In this document: positions 20,871 to 20,898 of the stretch, in pieces
Layout: each line of letters begins with the position of its first letter
Position numbering within the stretch: the first letter of the stretch is position 1
Assembly (NCBI GenBank): GCA_002329485.1
Contig: DCTZ01000037.1
Coordinates: 1 to 20,898 of the forward strand
Source: Caryophanales bacterium UBA1427
GTDB lineage: Bacteria > Bacillota_I > Bacilli_A > ML615J-28 > CAG-313
Direction of reading: 5' to 3'
DNA length: 20,898 bases
Notes under the pieces: generated by a model
Databases searched by the model: none
What the model was told of the DNA's origin: nothing
What the model saw: the letters and a program-made list of their open reading frames with translations, nothing else
Position numbers and translations under genes: made by a program

Positions 20871-20898
20871 AGCATATTTACTTGACAAAAAAACATAA

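Overview
The window reads as ordinary chromosome of a low-GC Gram-positive bacterium. It has consensus sigma-A-type promoters (TTGACA-N17-TATAAT, many with an extended TGn -10), strong AGGAGG-like ribosome binding sites, U-tract hairpin terminators, a purine riboswitch and a FabT-like regulator. UGA ends several genes, so the Mycoplasma/Spiroplasma code does not apply. Gene content (DUF998, DUF2200, DUF6512, DegV, FLP-type Crp/Fnr, two TMEM164/YwaF membrane proteins) suits the Bacilli/Acholeplasma/Izemoplasma/Erysipelotrichia area of Bacillota. No marker here settles a closer placement.

Left part (1-4244): a probable transposon end (1-68) and a terminator are followed by a decayed or frameshifted stretch. 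It holds an internally deleted remnant of an alpha/alpha-toroid-like protein, a DUF998 membrane protein broken in an A8 run, and a lipoprotein-like gene broken in a T4 run. Intact genes follow: a uracil-DNA-glycosylase-like protein, DUF2200, a membrane GGDEF protein, and a convergent DUF6512 membrane protein.

Middle (4244-11000): a strong promoter drives a two-gene, overlapping operon of a multi-pass membrane acyltransferase and a PaaK/CapK-type adenylate-forming enzyme, which looks like a surface acylation module. Next come an AAC(6')-like GNAT, a 620-bp stretch with a GGDEF C-terminal remnant, a creatininase-family hydrolase with a terminator, and typA (bipA) behind a perfect consensus promoter.

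Right part (11000-20898): a PAP2 phosphatase overlaps a TMEM164/YwaF protein. SIR2 and OsmC form a pair closed by a terminator. A guanine-type riboswitch on the minus strand precedes an NCS2 purine permease. A second TMEM164/YwaF protein leads ogt and a frameshifted AlkA-type glycosylase (alkylation repair). Then come an FLP-like Crp/Fnr regulator, a DegV/FakB-like fatty-acid-binding protein paired with a FabT-like MarR regulator behind a TTTGA-N3-TCAAA operator, and a HAD phosphatase. The window ends in a perfect promoter, a hairpin and the start of a second -35 box for a gene outside it.

Two themes recur. The first is lipid and envelope chemistry: PAP2, two TMEM164 homologues, the acyltransferase/ligase pair and FakB/FabT. 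The second is base repair: UDG-like, Ogt and AlkA-like. Three genes are each broken by what looks like one missing base in a homopolymer run, which could be assembly error or real slippage. No CRISPR array, tRNA, rRNA or phage gene was seen.
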